DNA of 64,000 bases from Bradyrhizobium sp. CSA207. GTDB lineage: Bacteria > Pseudomonadota > Alphaproteobacteria > Rhizobiales > Xanthobacteraceae. Within the stretch, counting starts at the first letter, position 1. The number at the start of each line of letters is the position of its first letter. The notes beneath the pieces were generated by a model, which was not told where the DNA came from, did not search any database, and worked only from the letters and a program-made list of their open reading frames with translations. The DNA lies in assembly GCF_029051685.1 (NCBI RefSeq), contig NZ_JAACFT010000002.1:1-64000 (forward strand), in the 5' to 3' direction. Made by a program: the position numbers and the translations under genes. Positions 54,372 to 63,248 of this stretch are shown here, in pieces.

Positions 54372-55505
54372 ATGTTTGACCCCGAAGAGGACCACCGTTT
54401 GACGTTCACGGTCGCTGCCGACGCCAATGGTATCCTGCCCGACCGCATGATCGCGGCGATGGCGGAGGGCGGCCTCATCCTGCCCGCCTACGACTTCGTC
54501 GAAAGCCAGATCCAGCCGGCGAGCCTCGACCTTCGCCTCGGCGACATCGCCTATCGCGTGCGCGCGAGCTTTCTGCCCGGCCCCGGCGCCACCGTCGCCG
54601 AGCGCATCGACGAATTGAAGCTGCACGAGTTCAGCCTCGCCGACGGCGCGGTGCTGGAGACCAACTGCGTCTACATCGTGCCGCTGCTCGAAAGCCTCGC
54701 GCTGCCGCCGGAGATTGTCGCGGCTGCGAACCCGAAGAGCTCGACCGGCCGGCTCGACGTCTTCACCCGCGTCATCGCCGACGGCACCCGCCGCTTCGAC
54801 ATGATCGGCGCCGGCTATCACGGCCCGCTCTATGCCGAGATCAGCCCGAAAACGTTTCCGGTGCTGGTGCGCGAGGGCTCGCGGCTCTCGCAGGTGCGCT
54901 TCCGCACCGGTGACGCCATCCTCAACGCCGACGAACTCGATGCGCTGCATGCGGCCGAGCGCCTCGTCGACATCGACGATGCCGATCTTTCCGGCGGCGT
55001 CGCCGTCTCCGTCGATCTCTCCGGCGAAAAGGGTTCTGGCTTCGTCGGCTACCGCGCCAAGCGCCACACCGGTGTGGTCGATGTCGATCGCCGCTCCGGC
55101 TATGCCATCGGGGAGTTCTGGGAGCCGATCTCGGCGCGTCCTGACGGCAGTCTCATCCTCGATCCCGGCGAGTTCTACATCCTTGCCTCCAAGGAAGCTG
55201 TGCAGGTACCGCCCGACTACGCCGCGGAGATGGTGCCGTTCGATCCGCTCGTCGGCGAATTCCGCGTGCACTATGCCGGCTTCTTCGATCCCGGCTTCGG
55301 CTATGCCGGCGCCGGTGGGCTGGGGTCGCGCGCGGTGCTGGAAGTGCGCTCGCGCGAGGTGCCCTTCATCCTCGAGCACGGCCAGATCGTCGGCCGCCTC
55401 GTCTACGAGAAGATGCTGTCACGCCCCGACGCCATGTACGGCCAGCGCATCGGCTCCAACTACCAGGCGCAGGGGCTGAAGCTGTCGAAACATTTTCGGG
55501 TGTAG
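54372..55505 (+). CDS. dcd: 2'-deoxycytidine 5'-triphosphate deaminase (two-domain form)
   Basis: 377 aa. Two dUTPase/dCTP-deaminase-like jelly-roll halves: the first has QPASLDLRLGDIAYRVRASF and NPKSSTGRLDVFTRVI, the second VFDPLVGEF-like VPFDPLVGEFRVHYAGFFDPGFG and RSREVPFILEHGQIVGRLVYE. The long form of DCD is common in alphaproteobacteria. Deaminates dCTP to dUTP for dTTP synthesis. Monocistronic; starts 90 bp from the riboswitch on the opposite strand. Confidence 0.85.
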   Translation: MFDPEEDHRLTFTVAADANGILPDRMIAAMAEGGLILPAYDFVESQIQPASLDLRLGDIAYRVRASFLPGPGATVAERIDELKLHEFSLADGAVLETNCVYIVPLLESLALPPEIVAAANPKSSTGRLDVFTRVIADGTRRFDMIGAGYHGPLYAEISPKTFPVLVREGSRLSQVRFRTGDAILNADELDALHAAERLVDIDDADLSGGVAVSVDLSGEKGSGFVGYRAKRHTGVVDVDRRSGYAIGEFWEPISARPDGSLILDPGEFYILASKEAVQVPPDYAAEMVPFDPLVGEFRVHYAGFFDPGFGYAGAGGLGSRAVLEVRSREVPFILEHGQIVGRLVYEKMLSRPDAMYGQRIGSNYQAQGLKLSKHFRV

Positions 55506-55516
55506 TCACATCCTCA

Positions 55517-55623
55517 GCTGTCATGCCTCGGCTTGACCGGGGCATCCAGTACGCCGGGGCTCATCGGCTCCATCACGGTCGTCTCTGGAATACTGGATCG
55601 CCCGATCAAGTCGGGCGATGACA
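55517..55623. repeat. Palindromic repeat, CCAGTATTCCAGAGAC family (reverse orientation)
   Basis: Reverse-oriented copy: CATGCCTCGGCTTGACCGGGGCATCCAGTACG at one side, GTCTCTGGAATACTGGATCGCCCG and CGGGCGATGACACC at the other. Confidence 0.75.
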
Positions 55624-55696
55624 CCGAGTGCGTGGTTGGTTGCGCCGCCTTGTCCGCGATGACACACTCCCGCAAAACAACAAGCCGGGAGCGAAC

Positions 55697-56749
55697 ATGA
55701 CCGCCGCAGCAGATTCCACGCAGCAAGCCCAATGGAAACGCTGGCGCGCGGTCGCCGATCTCTATCACGCTTATTTCACCGGCCTCATCCTCACCGTGGT
55801 CACGCGGCGCGGCACGGCGGATGCTGCTGAGTTCGTCTTTCGCGTGTTCCGCCGCCAGCAGCAGGAACGCTTCCTGCCGGGCCTCGAAAAGCTCGGGCTC
55901 AGCCATCTGCCGCCGGCGGTCGCCGCTGCGCAATATCACTATCTCTCCAACTGGATCGGCGGCGTGCATGTCGAATACATGTACGAGAGCGACACCAAGG
56001 CCTGGATTCGCTATCCGCCGCCGCGCTGGATTTGGAAGGGCACCGCGATCTGCGGCGTGCCGGGTGAGGTCAGCCGCGCAATGTTGCGCGGCTGGCACGC
56101 CAACAATGGCGTCGCGCTCGGCGACACCAGGCTCGGCTTCGTCTGCACCAAGCAGAGCGTCGACGGCCAGGACGGGCTCGAAGGCTATTACCACCAATAT
56201 GACCACCCGCTCGAGCTCGACCAGCGCCTGGTGTTCACGCGGCACCTGGAAGCGCCGCTGTTCGACGCGAAGGCCGCGCCGGCATTGCCGGTATCGAGCT
56301 GGCCAAAGCCGCGGCTCGAAAAGGCCTATCGCAACTATGCGATGGAATATGTGCGCACCGCCGCGCCGGTGATGGTGCAGCTGTTCGGGCCGGAAGACGC
56401 GGGCTATCTGCTGCACTTCACCGGCAAGCTGATCGGCATGCAATACTTTGACGACGTCGCCGCCGCACTGGCGATGAGCCGTGGCGGCGCGCCCGAATTC
56501 GCGGCCTTCCTCAACGCGCTATTCGCCGCGCAGGATGATGCGGCCGAGACGAGGCAATCCGAAGGCGCTCTCGAAATCCGCCAGCAGAGCTGGAGATTGA
56601 TGGACGACGTCGCGGACTATCATGGTGCCTGCGCCAAGGTGCTGGAAGGGCTATTTGAAGGTCTCGCTGCCGGCTGCGGCCGGCATATTGGCGTGCATTT
56701 GCGTCCAGCCGCCGGCGGCCGGCCGCCCCTGGAGTGGACGATCGAATGA
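55697..56749 (+). CDS. Conserved-looking hypothetical protein (350 aa)
   Basis: Starts at ATG 55697 with GGGAGCG upstream; an earlier frame runs through the repeat. Cytoplasmic, no signal or membrane segment. Residues 1-60 are helical and basic (RWRAVADLYHAYFTGLILTVVTRRG); a Trp/Tyr-rich middle (YHYLSNWIGGVHVEYMYES, WIRYPPPRWIWKG) and a Cys-containing GLGFVCTK-type stretch follow. The C-terminal half is helical. It does not match a family I can name with confidence. Codon use is like that of neighbouring core genes, so it is native. A hydrolase or ligand-binding role is only a guess. Confidence 0.7.
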   Translation: MTAAADSTQQAQWKRWRAVADLYHAYFTGLILTVVTRRGTADAAEFVFRVFRRQQQERFLPGLEKLGLSHLPPAVAAAQYHYLSNWIGGVHVEYMYESDTKAWIRYPPPRWIWKGTAICGVPGEVSRAMLRGWHANNGVALGDTRLGFVCTKQSVDGQDGLEGYYHQYDHPLELDQRLVFTRHLEAPLFDAKAAPALPVSSWPKPRLEKAYRNYAMEYVRTAAPVMVQLFGPEDAGYLLHFTGKLIGMQYFDDVAAALAMSRGGAPEFAAFLNALFAAQDDAAETRQSEGALEIRQQSWRLMDDVADYHGACAKVLEGLFEGLAAGCGRHIGVHLRPAAGGRPPLEWTIE

Positions 56750-57183
56750 AGTACAGTGGTGCAGCGCCCTTCGCCTCTCCCCGCTCGCGGCAGGGTGATC
56801 GTATATAGCCTTTTGGGCGGCCTGAGCGCGCGCCTCGTCCTTCGAGACGACCGCTCCGCGGTCTCCTCAGGATGAGGCTGAGCGGCATCGGCGCCCGTTG
56901 AAACCGCTGCCGCGCACTCCATCCTCATCCTGAGGGCCCGCCCCAAGGCGGGCGTCTCGAAGGATCGGCCACAACAAGATCAGCCCATATGCGATTGCCC
57001 TGCCTCACGCGGGGGAGAGGCCGCATCCCATCGCTGCCGCGGGGCACGCCTGCGCCGGACGCAGGAGGAATCGGGGCGTGCCGTGCTAACAAGCCTCGCA
57101 ACGCGCCTTTTTGCGCGAAGAAAACAATTGGCACACCTAGTTATTGCCCGCCGCATGCCGGCGATCCGTGCCCGGGAGAGGAA
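56750..57183. repeat. Intergenic region with TCCTTCGAGACG-type palindrome
   Basis: 434 bp between the hypothetical gene and the MATE gene. A repeat at 56834-56965 has arms CGTCCTTCGAGACG/CGTCTCGAAGGATC, CTCCTCAGGATGAGG/CCTCATCCTGAGG and CGCCCCAAGGCGGGCG. The rest, 56966-57183, holds no supported gene; an AGGAGAG-like SD (GGGAGAGGAA) precedes the MATE start. Confidence 0.65.
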
Positions 57184-58629
57184 ATGTCCGACATCGCCGA
57201 AATCCCGGTCGATGAGCAAGAGCGTCCGTTGCCGCCGCCCCCGCGCCCCGTGAAGAGCGCACTGATGGACGGCCCGATCCTGCGCACGCTGCTCGGACTC
57301 GCTTGGCCGAACGTCATTGCGCTGTCGGCCGGTACCTGCGTGGTGATCGCGGAAACCTCCTATATCGGACGGCTTGGTGTGGAAGCGCTGGCTGCGATGG
57401 CGCTGGTATTTCCGACCGTAATCCTGACCATGACGATGTCCGGCGGCGCCATGGGCGGCGCGGTTGCCTCGGCCATCGCGCGCGCGATCGGCGCCGGCGA
57501 TCGCGAACGGGCCGGAACGCTCGCTGCGCATGCGATGCTGATCGGCATCGCCTTCGGCCTCGTCTTCATGCTGGGCATGCTGATCTTCGGCCCGCAGGTC
57601 CTGGAAATGCTCGGCGGCCGCGGCGATGTGCTGACGCATGCGGTTGCCTACACGCAGGTGTTTTTTGGCGGCGCCGTGCTGCCCTGGCTGCTCAACACCA
57701 TGGCCGGCGTGCTGCGCGGCACCGGCAACATGAAGCTGCCGTCATTGTTGATCCTCAATTCCGCGGTCTGGCAGGTCGTGCTCGGCGGCACGCTGGGTCT
57801 CGGGCTCGGTCCCGTGCCGCAGCTCGGCATGCGCGGCGTCGCTGCCGGCGCGCTGATCGCCTATTCCATGAACATCTGCGTGATGGGCTGGTACCTGTTC
57901 TCCGGCCGTGCGCGCGTCGTGCCGAAGCTGCGCGGCTTGCGCGTGCAATGGGCGATGTTCTTCGACATCTTGAAGGTCGGCGCCATCGCCTGCTTCTCGC
58001 CGTTGCAATCGGTGCTGACGATCTCGATCTTCACCCACATGCTGGCGAAATTCGGCACCGCGATCCTCGCCGGCTACGGCATCGGTGCGCGGCTCGAATT
58101 CCTGCTGACCTCGATTGCATTCTCGTTCGGCATCGCCTCGGTGCCGATGGTGGGTATGGCGATCGGTGCCGGCCGCATCGCGCGCGCCCGGCGCATCGCG
58201 TGGATCGCGAGTGCCGCCGCCTTCGTGGCCGTCGGCACCCCGGCGTGCCTTGTCGCGCTGTTCCCAGATCTCTGGGTCAACATCTTCACCGACAGCGCCA
58301 CCGTGCGCGCCACAAGTCACCAATACCTGTCGACGGTCGCGCCGTTCTACGCCTTCTTCGGCCTTGCAACCACGATGTATTTCTCGTCGCAGGCCGCGGC
58401 AAAGGTGATCGGGCCGGTGCTGGCGCAGACGGCGCGGCTGATCTACATCGCCGGCTGCGGCTGGTGGTTGTCGACGCATGACGCCACCGCGCAAAGCTTC
58501 TTCTGGCTGGCTGCGAGCTCGATGGTCGTGCTCGGCCTGCTCTCGAGCGCCAGCGTGTTTCTGACGCGCTGGGCTCCGCGCGAGAGCAAGCCTGCGATCC
58601 GGCCGGCGCTGTCGACGATGGCCGACTAG
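57184..58629 (+). CDS. MATE-family efflux transporter
   Basis: 481 aa from ATG 57184; a longer frame reaches back to 56989 without support. Twelve membrane helices arranged as two six-helix halves; MATE landmarks GLAWPNVIALSAGTCVVIAETSYIGRLG near residue 37 and a repeated pattern in the second half (SFGIASVPMVGMAIGAGRIARAR). Exports cationic drugs or metabolites by Na+ or H+ antiport. Substrate unknown; no regulator adjacent. Confidence 0.9.
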   Translation: MSDIAEIPVDEQERPLPPPPRPVKSALMDGPILRTLLGLAWPNVIALSAGTCVVIAETSYIGRLGVEALAAMALVFPTVILTMTMSGGAMGGAVASAIARAIGAGDRERAGTLAAHAMLIGIAFGLVFMLGMLIFGPQVLEMLGGRGDVLTHAVAYTQVFFGGAVLPWLLNTMAGVLRGTGNMKLPSLLILNSAVWQVVLGGTLGLGLGPVPQLGMRGVAAGALIAYSMNICVMGWYLFSGRARVVPKLRGLRVQWAMFFDILKVGAIACFSPLQSVLTISIFTHMLAKFGTAILAGYGIGARLEFLLTSIAFSFGIASVPMVGMAIGAGRIARARRIAWIASAAAFVAVGTPACLVALFPDLWVNIFTDSATVRATSHQYLSTVAPFYAFFGLATTMYFSSQAAAKVIGPVLAQTARLIYIAGCGWWLSTHDATAQSFFWLAASSMVVLGLLSSASVFLTRWAPRESKPAIRPALSTMAD

Positions 58630-59093
58630 CGATGCCGGTGGCGGCGATGGCCGCCACCGCCGCCGACATTGGCGAGCCGCATCAGCTGCGGGATCATCGC
58701 CATCATGTCGCCGCCGCCCATGCCGTTCATTCCGGTCGGCATATAGCCGCCTCCGCCCACCGGCATGTAGCCGCCGTAATTGGGCGCGCCGAAGCCGCCG
58801 CCGCCGAGACCACCCAGGCCGCCGCCCATCATGCCACCAAGCCCGCCGCCGCCATTCTCCATCATGCGGCTCATCATCGGGCCCATGGTCTGCATCATCA
58901 TGGCGAAGCGGCGCTTGCCCATCTTCGCCTTCATCATCTCCAGCATCGGCGCCATCTGGGTCATCATGTCCTCGCCGCCGGCACCTCCGCCGCCGCCCAA
59001 GCCCGCGAACTGCGCCTTGGCCGGCGTACTCGCGACGGAAAACAATAGCAGCACGGCGGCCGCCTGGCAGATCACCTTGTCCGCACCTCTCAT
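58626..59093 (-). CDS. Secreted Gly/Met-rich protein
   Basis: 155 aa from ATG 59093 (SD GAGGAGC). Signal peptide MRGADKVICQAAAVLLLFSVASTPAKA. The mature chain alternates Gly-rich tracts (GLGGGGGAGG, GGGLGGMMGGGLGGLG) with a Met-rich helix (MAPMLEMMKAKMGKRRFAMMMQTMGPMMSRMM) and ends HRRHRHR. Met and His clusters recall copper-binding periplasmic proteins, but no CXXC or known fold is present. The stop codon (TAG at 58626-58628) overlaps the MATE stop on the other strand by 4 bp. Confidence 0.7.
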   Translation of the reverse strand: MRGADKVICQAAAVLLLFSVASTPAKAQFAGLGGGGGAGGEDMMTQMAPMLEMMKAKMGKRRFAMMMQTMGPMMSRMMENGGGGLGGMMGGGLGGLGGGGFGAPNYGGYMPVGGGGYMPTGMNGMGGGDMMAMIPQLMRLANVGGGGGHRRHRHR

Positions 59094-59205
59094 GGCATGC
59101 TCCTCGCGTGCGTGGCGCCGCCGGGAGAGCGGAGCCAACCGGACGCACGCGGCCATGGTTACGGCTGGCGAGGGCAGGGCTCTGTGGGAAATGTCACAGA
59201 GCGGA

Positions 59206-59607
59206 TCAGGCTGCTGCAGGCGGAAACGCCTTGTGCATGGCGATGACGGCGTCCTTGGTCTGCGCTTGCACATAGGGCGCAAGCTCGTTCGGCAGCATGT
59301 CGATGATCCAGACGAGGCGACACTTGCCGTCACCGTCGGCGATCACCTGCACCGATGCGCTGTAATGCGTCAGCCGCTCGTTGTTGATCGCATAGACCAG
59401 CCGCTGCCGTGCGTTGTCGCAATCGACCAGCACCTCGCGCGCCACAGAGCCATTGGCAAAGGTCACGATGCGCGCATCGCCGTCGAGGGTGCAGGCGGTG
59501 ACGAAACCCGGCACCAGCCGCTGATGCAGCGCGCCGAAATCACGCACCGCGTCCCAGACGTCACGGGCGGGCGCATTGAGGGGAATGTCGTTGTGAATGG
59601 AGGCCAT
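59206..59607 (-). CDS. SRPBCC/polyketide-cyclase-like protein
   Basis: 133 aa. A START/SRPBCC fold of the PYR1-like Bet v1 superfamily is suggested by the N-terminal beta strand SIHNDIPLNAPARDVWDAVRDFGALH, central GSVAREVLVDCD and the C-terminal long helix ELAPYVQAQTKDAVIAMHKAF. Binds a hydrophobic ligand or catalyses cyclisation; no catalytic residue assignable. Monocistronic. Confidence 0.8.
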   Translation of the reverse strand: MASIHNDIPLNAPARDVWDAVRDFGALHQRLVPGFVTACTLDGDARIVTFANGSVAREVLVDCDNARQRLVYAINNERLTHYSASVQVIADGDGKCRLVWIIDMLPNELAPYVQAQTKDAVIAMHKAFPPAAA

Positions 59608-59681
59608 TGGGGATTTCCTGAGTGTGAGGAGACAAGGGTCGTGATGAGGCGTGCTTGGCGGAGGCGCATGCCATCGTCACA

Positions 59682-59795
59682 GGTGTCATCGCCCGACTTT
59701 GATCGGGCGATCCAGTATTCCAGAGACGGCAGTGATTGAATCGAGAAGCCGCGGCGTACTGGATGCCCCGGTCAAGCCGGGGCATGACAGCACCG
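59682..59795. repeat. Palindromic repeat, CCAGTATTCCAGAGAC family
   Basis: Same family as 19994-20105, 30421-30526 and 55517-55623. Blocks TCGCCCGACTTTGATCGGGCGA and GCCCCGGTCAAGCCGGGGC form individual hairpins. Confidence 0.8.
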
Positions 59796-59812
59796 GTGAT
59801 AGTGGCGAAATC

Positions 59813-60172
59813 TCACACACAAACCGCCTCGACATTGTTGCCGTCCGGATCAATCAGAAACGCCGCATAGTAAGTCGGGCTGTAATCCCTGCGCGGTCCG
59901 GCGCCGCCATTGTCGCGGCCGCCGCTCTTCAGTCCTTCGCTATGGAATGACTTGACCGCGTCATGGTCCTTGGCACGAAACGCGATGTGGGCGCCGTCGG
60001 CCTTGCGGCCCTTGTTCAGATGCAGCCAGAGCGCCGGCGCGTCCTTGGGGCCGAACCCGGCATAGCCGTCGCCGCTCGAGCACAGGACATAGCCGAGCGG
60101 CGCCAGCACCGCGGTGTAAAAGCGCGTGGCGGCGTCGAGGTCTGCAACGCGCAGTCCGATGTGGTCGTACAT
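59813..60172 (-). CDS. VOC-family (glyoxalase-like) protein
   Basis: 119 aa from ATG 60172, chosen because GGAG lies 7 nt upstream; ATG 60184 is the alternative. MYDHIGLRVADLDAATRFY and DPDGNNVEAVCV are the paired VOC motifs with metal-binding His and Glu. Small enzymes of this type act as glyoxalases, dioxygenases or resistance proteins. Reads in the same direction as araC, 57 bp downstream of its stop. Confidence 0.85.
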   Translation of the reverse strand: MYDHIGLRVADLDAATRFYTAVLAPLGYVLCSSGDGYAGFGPKDAPALWLHLNKGRKADGAHIAFRAKDHDAVKSFHSEGLKSGGRDNGGAGPRRDYSPTYYAAFLIDPDGNNVEAVCV

Positions 60173-60228
60173 GATCATCTCCATTGCAAAGCGCGCCGCG
60201 TGGTGGCGCGTGCCGGAGACGAATCTAG

Positions 60229-61068
60229 TCAGTTGAGGGCGAGGCGTTCTTGGAGAATCTTGCGCATCCCCCGCGAGGCCTGGCGGAACCTGGTCGGGGA
60301 CACGCCGGCGGCGCGGTGGAAGGTGCGGACGAAGTTGGAGAGATCGCCGAAGCCGACGTCGTAGGCGATATCGGTGACCGCGATGTCATCGTCGGTCAGC
60401 AGGCGGGCCGCATGGCGCAGCCGCGAGCGCACCAGATATTGATGCGGGGTGACGCCGAGCACGGCGGAGAACAGCCGCAGGAAATGGAACGGGCTGAGGC
60501 CCGCCCGCTGCGCGGCCTGCTCGAGGTCGACCTCGCCGTGCGAGTTCTCGTCGATCCACAGCGCGGCTTCCACGGCGCGGCGGCGGTCGCGCGCCGAAGG
60601 CCGGGCCTGCTTGCGCGTCTTGCCGGAAACCGCATCGACAAAGCGGCCCGCAAAAATCTGGCCGACCTCGTCGAGGCCGATGTCGCTGTTGCCATCTGCC
60701 GCCGCTTGCGCCAGCTCGCCCAGCACCATCAGTTCCGGCAGCGGCGGCGTCGCGCCGACCCGCCAGACCTCGCGGCCTCCGCCGAGCGCGTCGACCAGAT
60801 CCTCAGCAAGGAAGAACGACAGGCAGACGTCGCCGCTGACATGCTCGTGGGTGCAGGTGTATTCGTCGCCGGGCGCGCCGACCAGCACCGAGCCCGCCAC
60901 CAGCTCGAAGAACCCGGCCCGGCAATGGCAGCCAAAGCTGCCGGAGCGGACATAGGCGATGGAATGACCGGTGCGGCATTCGGCAAATGGCTTGTCGGCC
61001 GGTCCCGCATTGCAGCGAAACTCGGAGACCGTCATCGCGCGCGTGGTCAGCAGCGTGGTTGCATCCAT
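60229..61068 (-). CDS. AraC-family transcriptional regulator
   Basis: 279 aa. The C-terminal double HTH covers about 165-275 ([33 protein letters not shown] and [28 protein letters not shown]). The N-terminal half is a cupin-like ligand domain containing several Cys and His residues ([23 protein letters not shown]), which may bind metal or sense damage. Nine nucleotides downstream of ogt on the same strand. Confidence 0.85.
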   Translation of the reverse strand: MDATTLLTTRAMTVSEFRCNAGPADKPFAECRTGHSIAYVRSGSFGCHCRAGFFELVAGSVLVGAPGDEYTCTHEHVSGDVCLSFFLAEDLVDALGGGREVWRVGATPPLPELMVLGELAQAAADGNSDIGLDEVGQIFAGRFVDAVSGKTRKQARPSARDRRRAVEAALWIDENSHGEVDLEQAAQRAGLSPFHFLRLFSAVLGVTPHQYLVRSRLRHAARLLTDDDIAVTDIAYDVGFGDLSNFVRTFHRAAGVSPTRFRQASRGMRKILQERLALN

Positions 61069-61077
61069 GCCACCTAT

Positions 61078-61656
61078 CTAGGTGGAGGGCCTCGGTGGGG
61101 CAACGGGCAGCAGCACCTCGAACAGCGTCTTGCTGGCGACCGGATGCGCGCCGTCCAGCGCCAGCAGCCGCCGCTTGGAGATCACCCCGCCATAGGGCGA
61201 GAGCCGGTCGGCGTAATTGCCGGCCTCCAGCACCCGGTGGCAGGGCACGATCAGCATGTAGGGATTTTTCGCGATCGCCTGCGCTACCGAATGCGCCGCG
61301 CCGGAAGCCCCCAACACCTTGGCGATCTCGTGATAGGTGCGCGTCTCCCCGCGCGGGATGGTGCAGACGAACTCATAGACCCGCCGGTTGAAGGGGGGCA
61401 CGTCGCCGGCATCCAGGCTGACCTCGGAAAAATCGGGATCGCTGCCTTGCAGCAGGGCTGCGATGCCCTCGATCGCAAGCTCGGCATTCTCGCACAGCCG
61501 CCGTTCGCGCGCGTCGGGATGGACCTGAAAAATCCGGCGGCGGGTGTCGATCTCCCGCGCCTCCGGCAATTGCACGCCCACCACGCCGGAATTGCTCCAG
61601 ACGATGCCGCAGCGGCCTATCGCCGTGTCGAAAATCGCGTAAGCACGCCCCACCAT
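61078..61656 (-). CDS. ogt: Methylated-DNA--protein-cysteine methyltransferase
   Basis: 192 aa from ATG 61656 (MVGRAYAIFDTAIGRCGIVW); an upstream ATG at 61698 is less likely. The active-site motif IVPCHRVLEAG is intact, as is the DNA-recognition segment TYHEIAKVLGASGAAHSVAQAIAKNP. Removes O6-alkyl groups from guanine in a suicide reaction. The araC gene follows; together they look like the two parts of an Ada-type response separated into neighbouring genes. Confidence 0.9.
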   Translation of the reverse strand: MVGRAYAIFDTAIGRCGIVWSNSGVVGVQLPEAREIDTRRRIFQVHPDARERRLCENAELAIEGIAALLQGSDPDFSEVSLDAGDVPPFNRRVYEFVCTIPRGETRTYHEIAKVLGASGAAHSVAQAIAKNPYMLIVPCHRVLEAGNYADRLSPYGGVISKRRLLALDGAHPVASKTLFEVLLPVAPPRPST

Positions 61657-61832
61657 ACACACGCCCCCACGCAGTGTACGCTCTCCCCAGACGGGCAATC
61701 ATAACACCGCCACAATCCGGCGCACCTGGAATCTTGACGAGACGTTAACAAGCGTCAGGTCGGGCGCGCCAAAGCGCTTGGCGGCGGGCGCCGTCTCGGC
61801 TAATCAGGGCGGGCGCTGGTGACTAGCGCAAC

Positions 61833-61906
61833 GCGGGCGTAGTTCAATGGCAGAACGGCAGCTTCCCAAGCTGCATACGAGGGTTCGATTCCCTTCGCCC
61901 GCTCCA
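61833..61906 (+). tRNA. tRNA-Gly (anticodon CCC)
   Basis: 74 nt with encoded CCA. Acceptor stem GCGGGCG/CGCCCGC, D arm around TAGTTCAATGGCAGAAC, anticodon stem GCAGC/GCTGC with loop TTCCCAA (anticodon CCC for GGG codons), T arm GGGTTCGATTCCC and U at the discriminator. Its 3' 45 bp (61862-61906) are repeated exactly at 63395-63439, and so serve as an integration site. Confidence 0.95.
61862..61906 (+). repeat. attL: 3' end of tRNA-Gly
   Basis: 45-bp segment from the anticodon loop to the CCA end, perfectly identical to 63395-63439. Left boundary of the inserted element; because the copy on this side keeps the tRNA whole, the promoter-proximal half is the original gene. Confidence 0.85.
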
Positions 61907-62275
61907 AAATTCCTTATTCTACAGGGTTTGTGCACAGCGCACGTGTATGAAAATAGCTGCATTTCTAGCTTGTTGTGGATAGGTCGTTCGTTGAATTGAT
62001 TGTGATTTTTGGCACCTATGAGCACGATTTCCGTGCCAAAAACGAACCAAATTAGAAATGCAGCTCTCCACACCGCGACGTTGCGCGTTTCGCATCGTGT
62101 GGTTGAATGAACGTATATTAGCTAGTGCGCTTTGTTCTCTCGCTTTGTCACTAGCAGGCGGCGGAATAGAGCGAGAAGCAATCTTGTGTGATAGTCATTG
62201 TTACAAGCACGACTCAAAAGTCGTCGCAGTTACTAAGAGGTAGAAAAGACAATCTCGCCCGATAAGGTGGTGGAG
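61907..62275. other. Left non-coding part of the mini-element
   Basis: About 370 bp with no convincing gene. It carries an inverted repeat, TTTTTGGCAC (62006-62015) and GTGCCAAAAA (62033-62042), with a 17-nt loop. The right arm recurs near attR. AT-rich throughout. An SD-like AAGGTGGTGGAG precedes the next gene. Confidence 0.55.
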
Positions 62276-62582
62276 ATGTACGACAAGACGAAAGAGGAGG
62301 CCGAGAAAAAGATACTCCAGTCGTTCGTATTCGACGGCAATGATCTTCGGGGCGTGGTGGTCGAGTTCATGCCTGACTACCAGTCAGCGCCTAAAGCACT
62401 ACGGCATCCGCTTCACGCTCAATCACACAGAACACATTCGGAAAATCATCCTTAAAAAAGACGCTCCCATCGACCGAGCCGGAGCCCATCAAATGCTGTC
62501 AGATGAGATCGTGCATGCCGTGAGCACGGAGGTATTTCGCACCCTCCCTTTAAAAGCTCGGAGTTACAGCAAGGAGACGTGA
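62276..62582 (+). pseudogene. Hypothetical mini-element gene interrupted by a +1 frameshift
   Basis: The first frame (from ATG 62276) encodes MYDKTKEEAEKKILQSFVFDG... and is open to 62455; beyond about residue 40 the composition shifts to His/Ser-rich text typical of an out-of-frame read. In the +1 frame from about 62390 the text resumes with sensible sequence, KHYGIRFTLNHTEHIRKIILKKDAP, to a TGA at 62580-62582. Joined, they give about 101 aa, basic and helical, ending just before the next gene. Either a real indel inactivated it or ribosomes shift near CGCCTAAAGCAC. No family recognised. Confidence 0.55.
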
Positions 62583-62585
62583 TTG

Positions 62586-62942
62586 ATGAATGTCTTCAAA
62601 CGCAATGAAGAAGAACGGGCGAAGCGCGAAGCACAGGACGCTCCCCGTCGTACAGAAACAATCAAACGACGTAGCGAAGCCGCAGCGCGGCTCGAAACTG
62701 ACTTGAAGGAGTTTCTACGCGAGGGCTTCTTAGATGTTGGGATTTCGCGTTCGGAGGAGATCGTAACCCTCACCGGTGCAGACAAAATGACTCTCGTCAT
62801 TACCGTGATGGACGATCTGTATAGCCTTGAATATCCGGGCGCGACTGATGTAATGGCGCAGCACCGTAAGAATTTCGGCTGCTACGTCATGGAAAAGCAG
62901 ATGACTGCCAAGGTGGCGGACTGGCTTAATGGCAAGCCCTGA
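62586..62942 (+). CDS. Mini-element hypothetical protein (118 aa)
   Basis: ATG 62586 lies 3 nt after the preceding stop, with AAGGAGA upstream. Highly charged N-terminus (KRNEEERAKREAQDAPRRTETIKRRSEAAARLETDLKEFL), probably one long helix/coiled coil, then a compact C-terminal half (ITVMDDLYSLEYPGATDVMAQH, CYVMEKQMTAKVADWLNGKP). No signal or membrane helix. Codon use is less GC-biased than in flanking genes. Function unknown. Confidence 0.6.
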   Translation: MNVFKRNEEERAKREAQDAPRRTETIKRRSEAAARLETDLKEFLREGFLDVGISRSEEIVTLTGADKMTLVITVMDDLYSLEYPGATDVMAQHRKNFGCYVMEKQMTAKVADWLNGKP

Positions 62943-62951
62943 GCGCTGATC

Positions 62952-63248
62952 TCAATCAGCTAGCAGCTTGGAACAGTGAGGACAATCCAACTCACTCTGC
63001 TCCACCGCTTCCTTGATCATGTCCGTGAAATCACGTCGGCTCAATCCAGCGGTTAGGGTGATCTCGCCGCTTGTGATCTTCTTGTTTGCTAGTTTGTACG
63101 CCGTCTGCAGGCGGTCGTCGTCAAATTGGTGAATGAGGACATCTTCGTGATGCGGACAACGCCGGACCGCGCCAGTAGTCGCAGCCATGTCCGCAGCCAT
63201 ATCGCGTGCCTCTTCCATGTAAATCGCAAGCTCGCTCATCGCACCCAT
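62952..63248 (-). CDS. Mini-element protein with Cys/His (zinc-finger-like) pairs (98 aa)
   Basis: Start ATG 63248 (MGAMSELAIYMEEARDM) has GAGGAG 6 nt upstream; 63266 and 63239 are alternatives. Pairs CPHH (about residue 34) and CPHC (about residue 91) are suited to bind one metal between the ends of the protein. Between them is a helical stretch with LANKKITSGEITLTAGLSRRDF. Faces the previous gene convergently. Function unknown; DNA or protein binding is possible. Confidence 0.6.
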   Translation of the reverse strand: MGAMSELAIYMEEARDMAADMAATTGAVRRCPHHEDVLIHQFDDDRLQTAYKLANKKITSGEITLTAGLSRRDFTDMIKEAVEQSELDCPHCSKLLAD

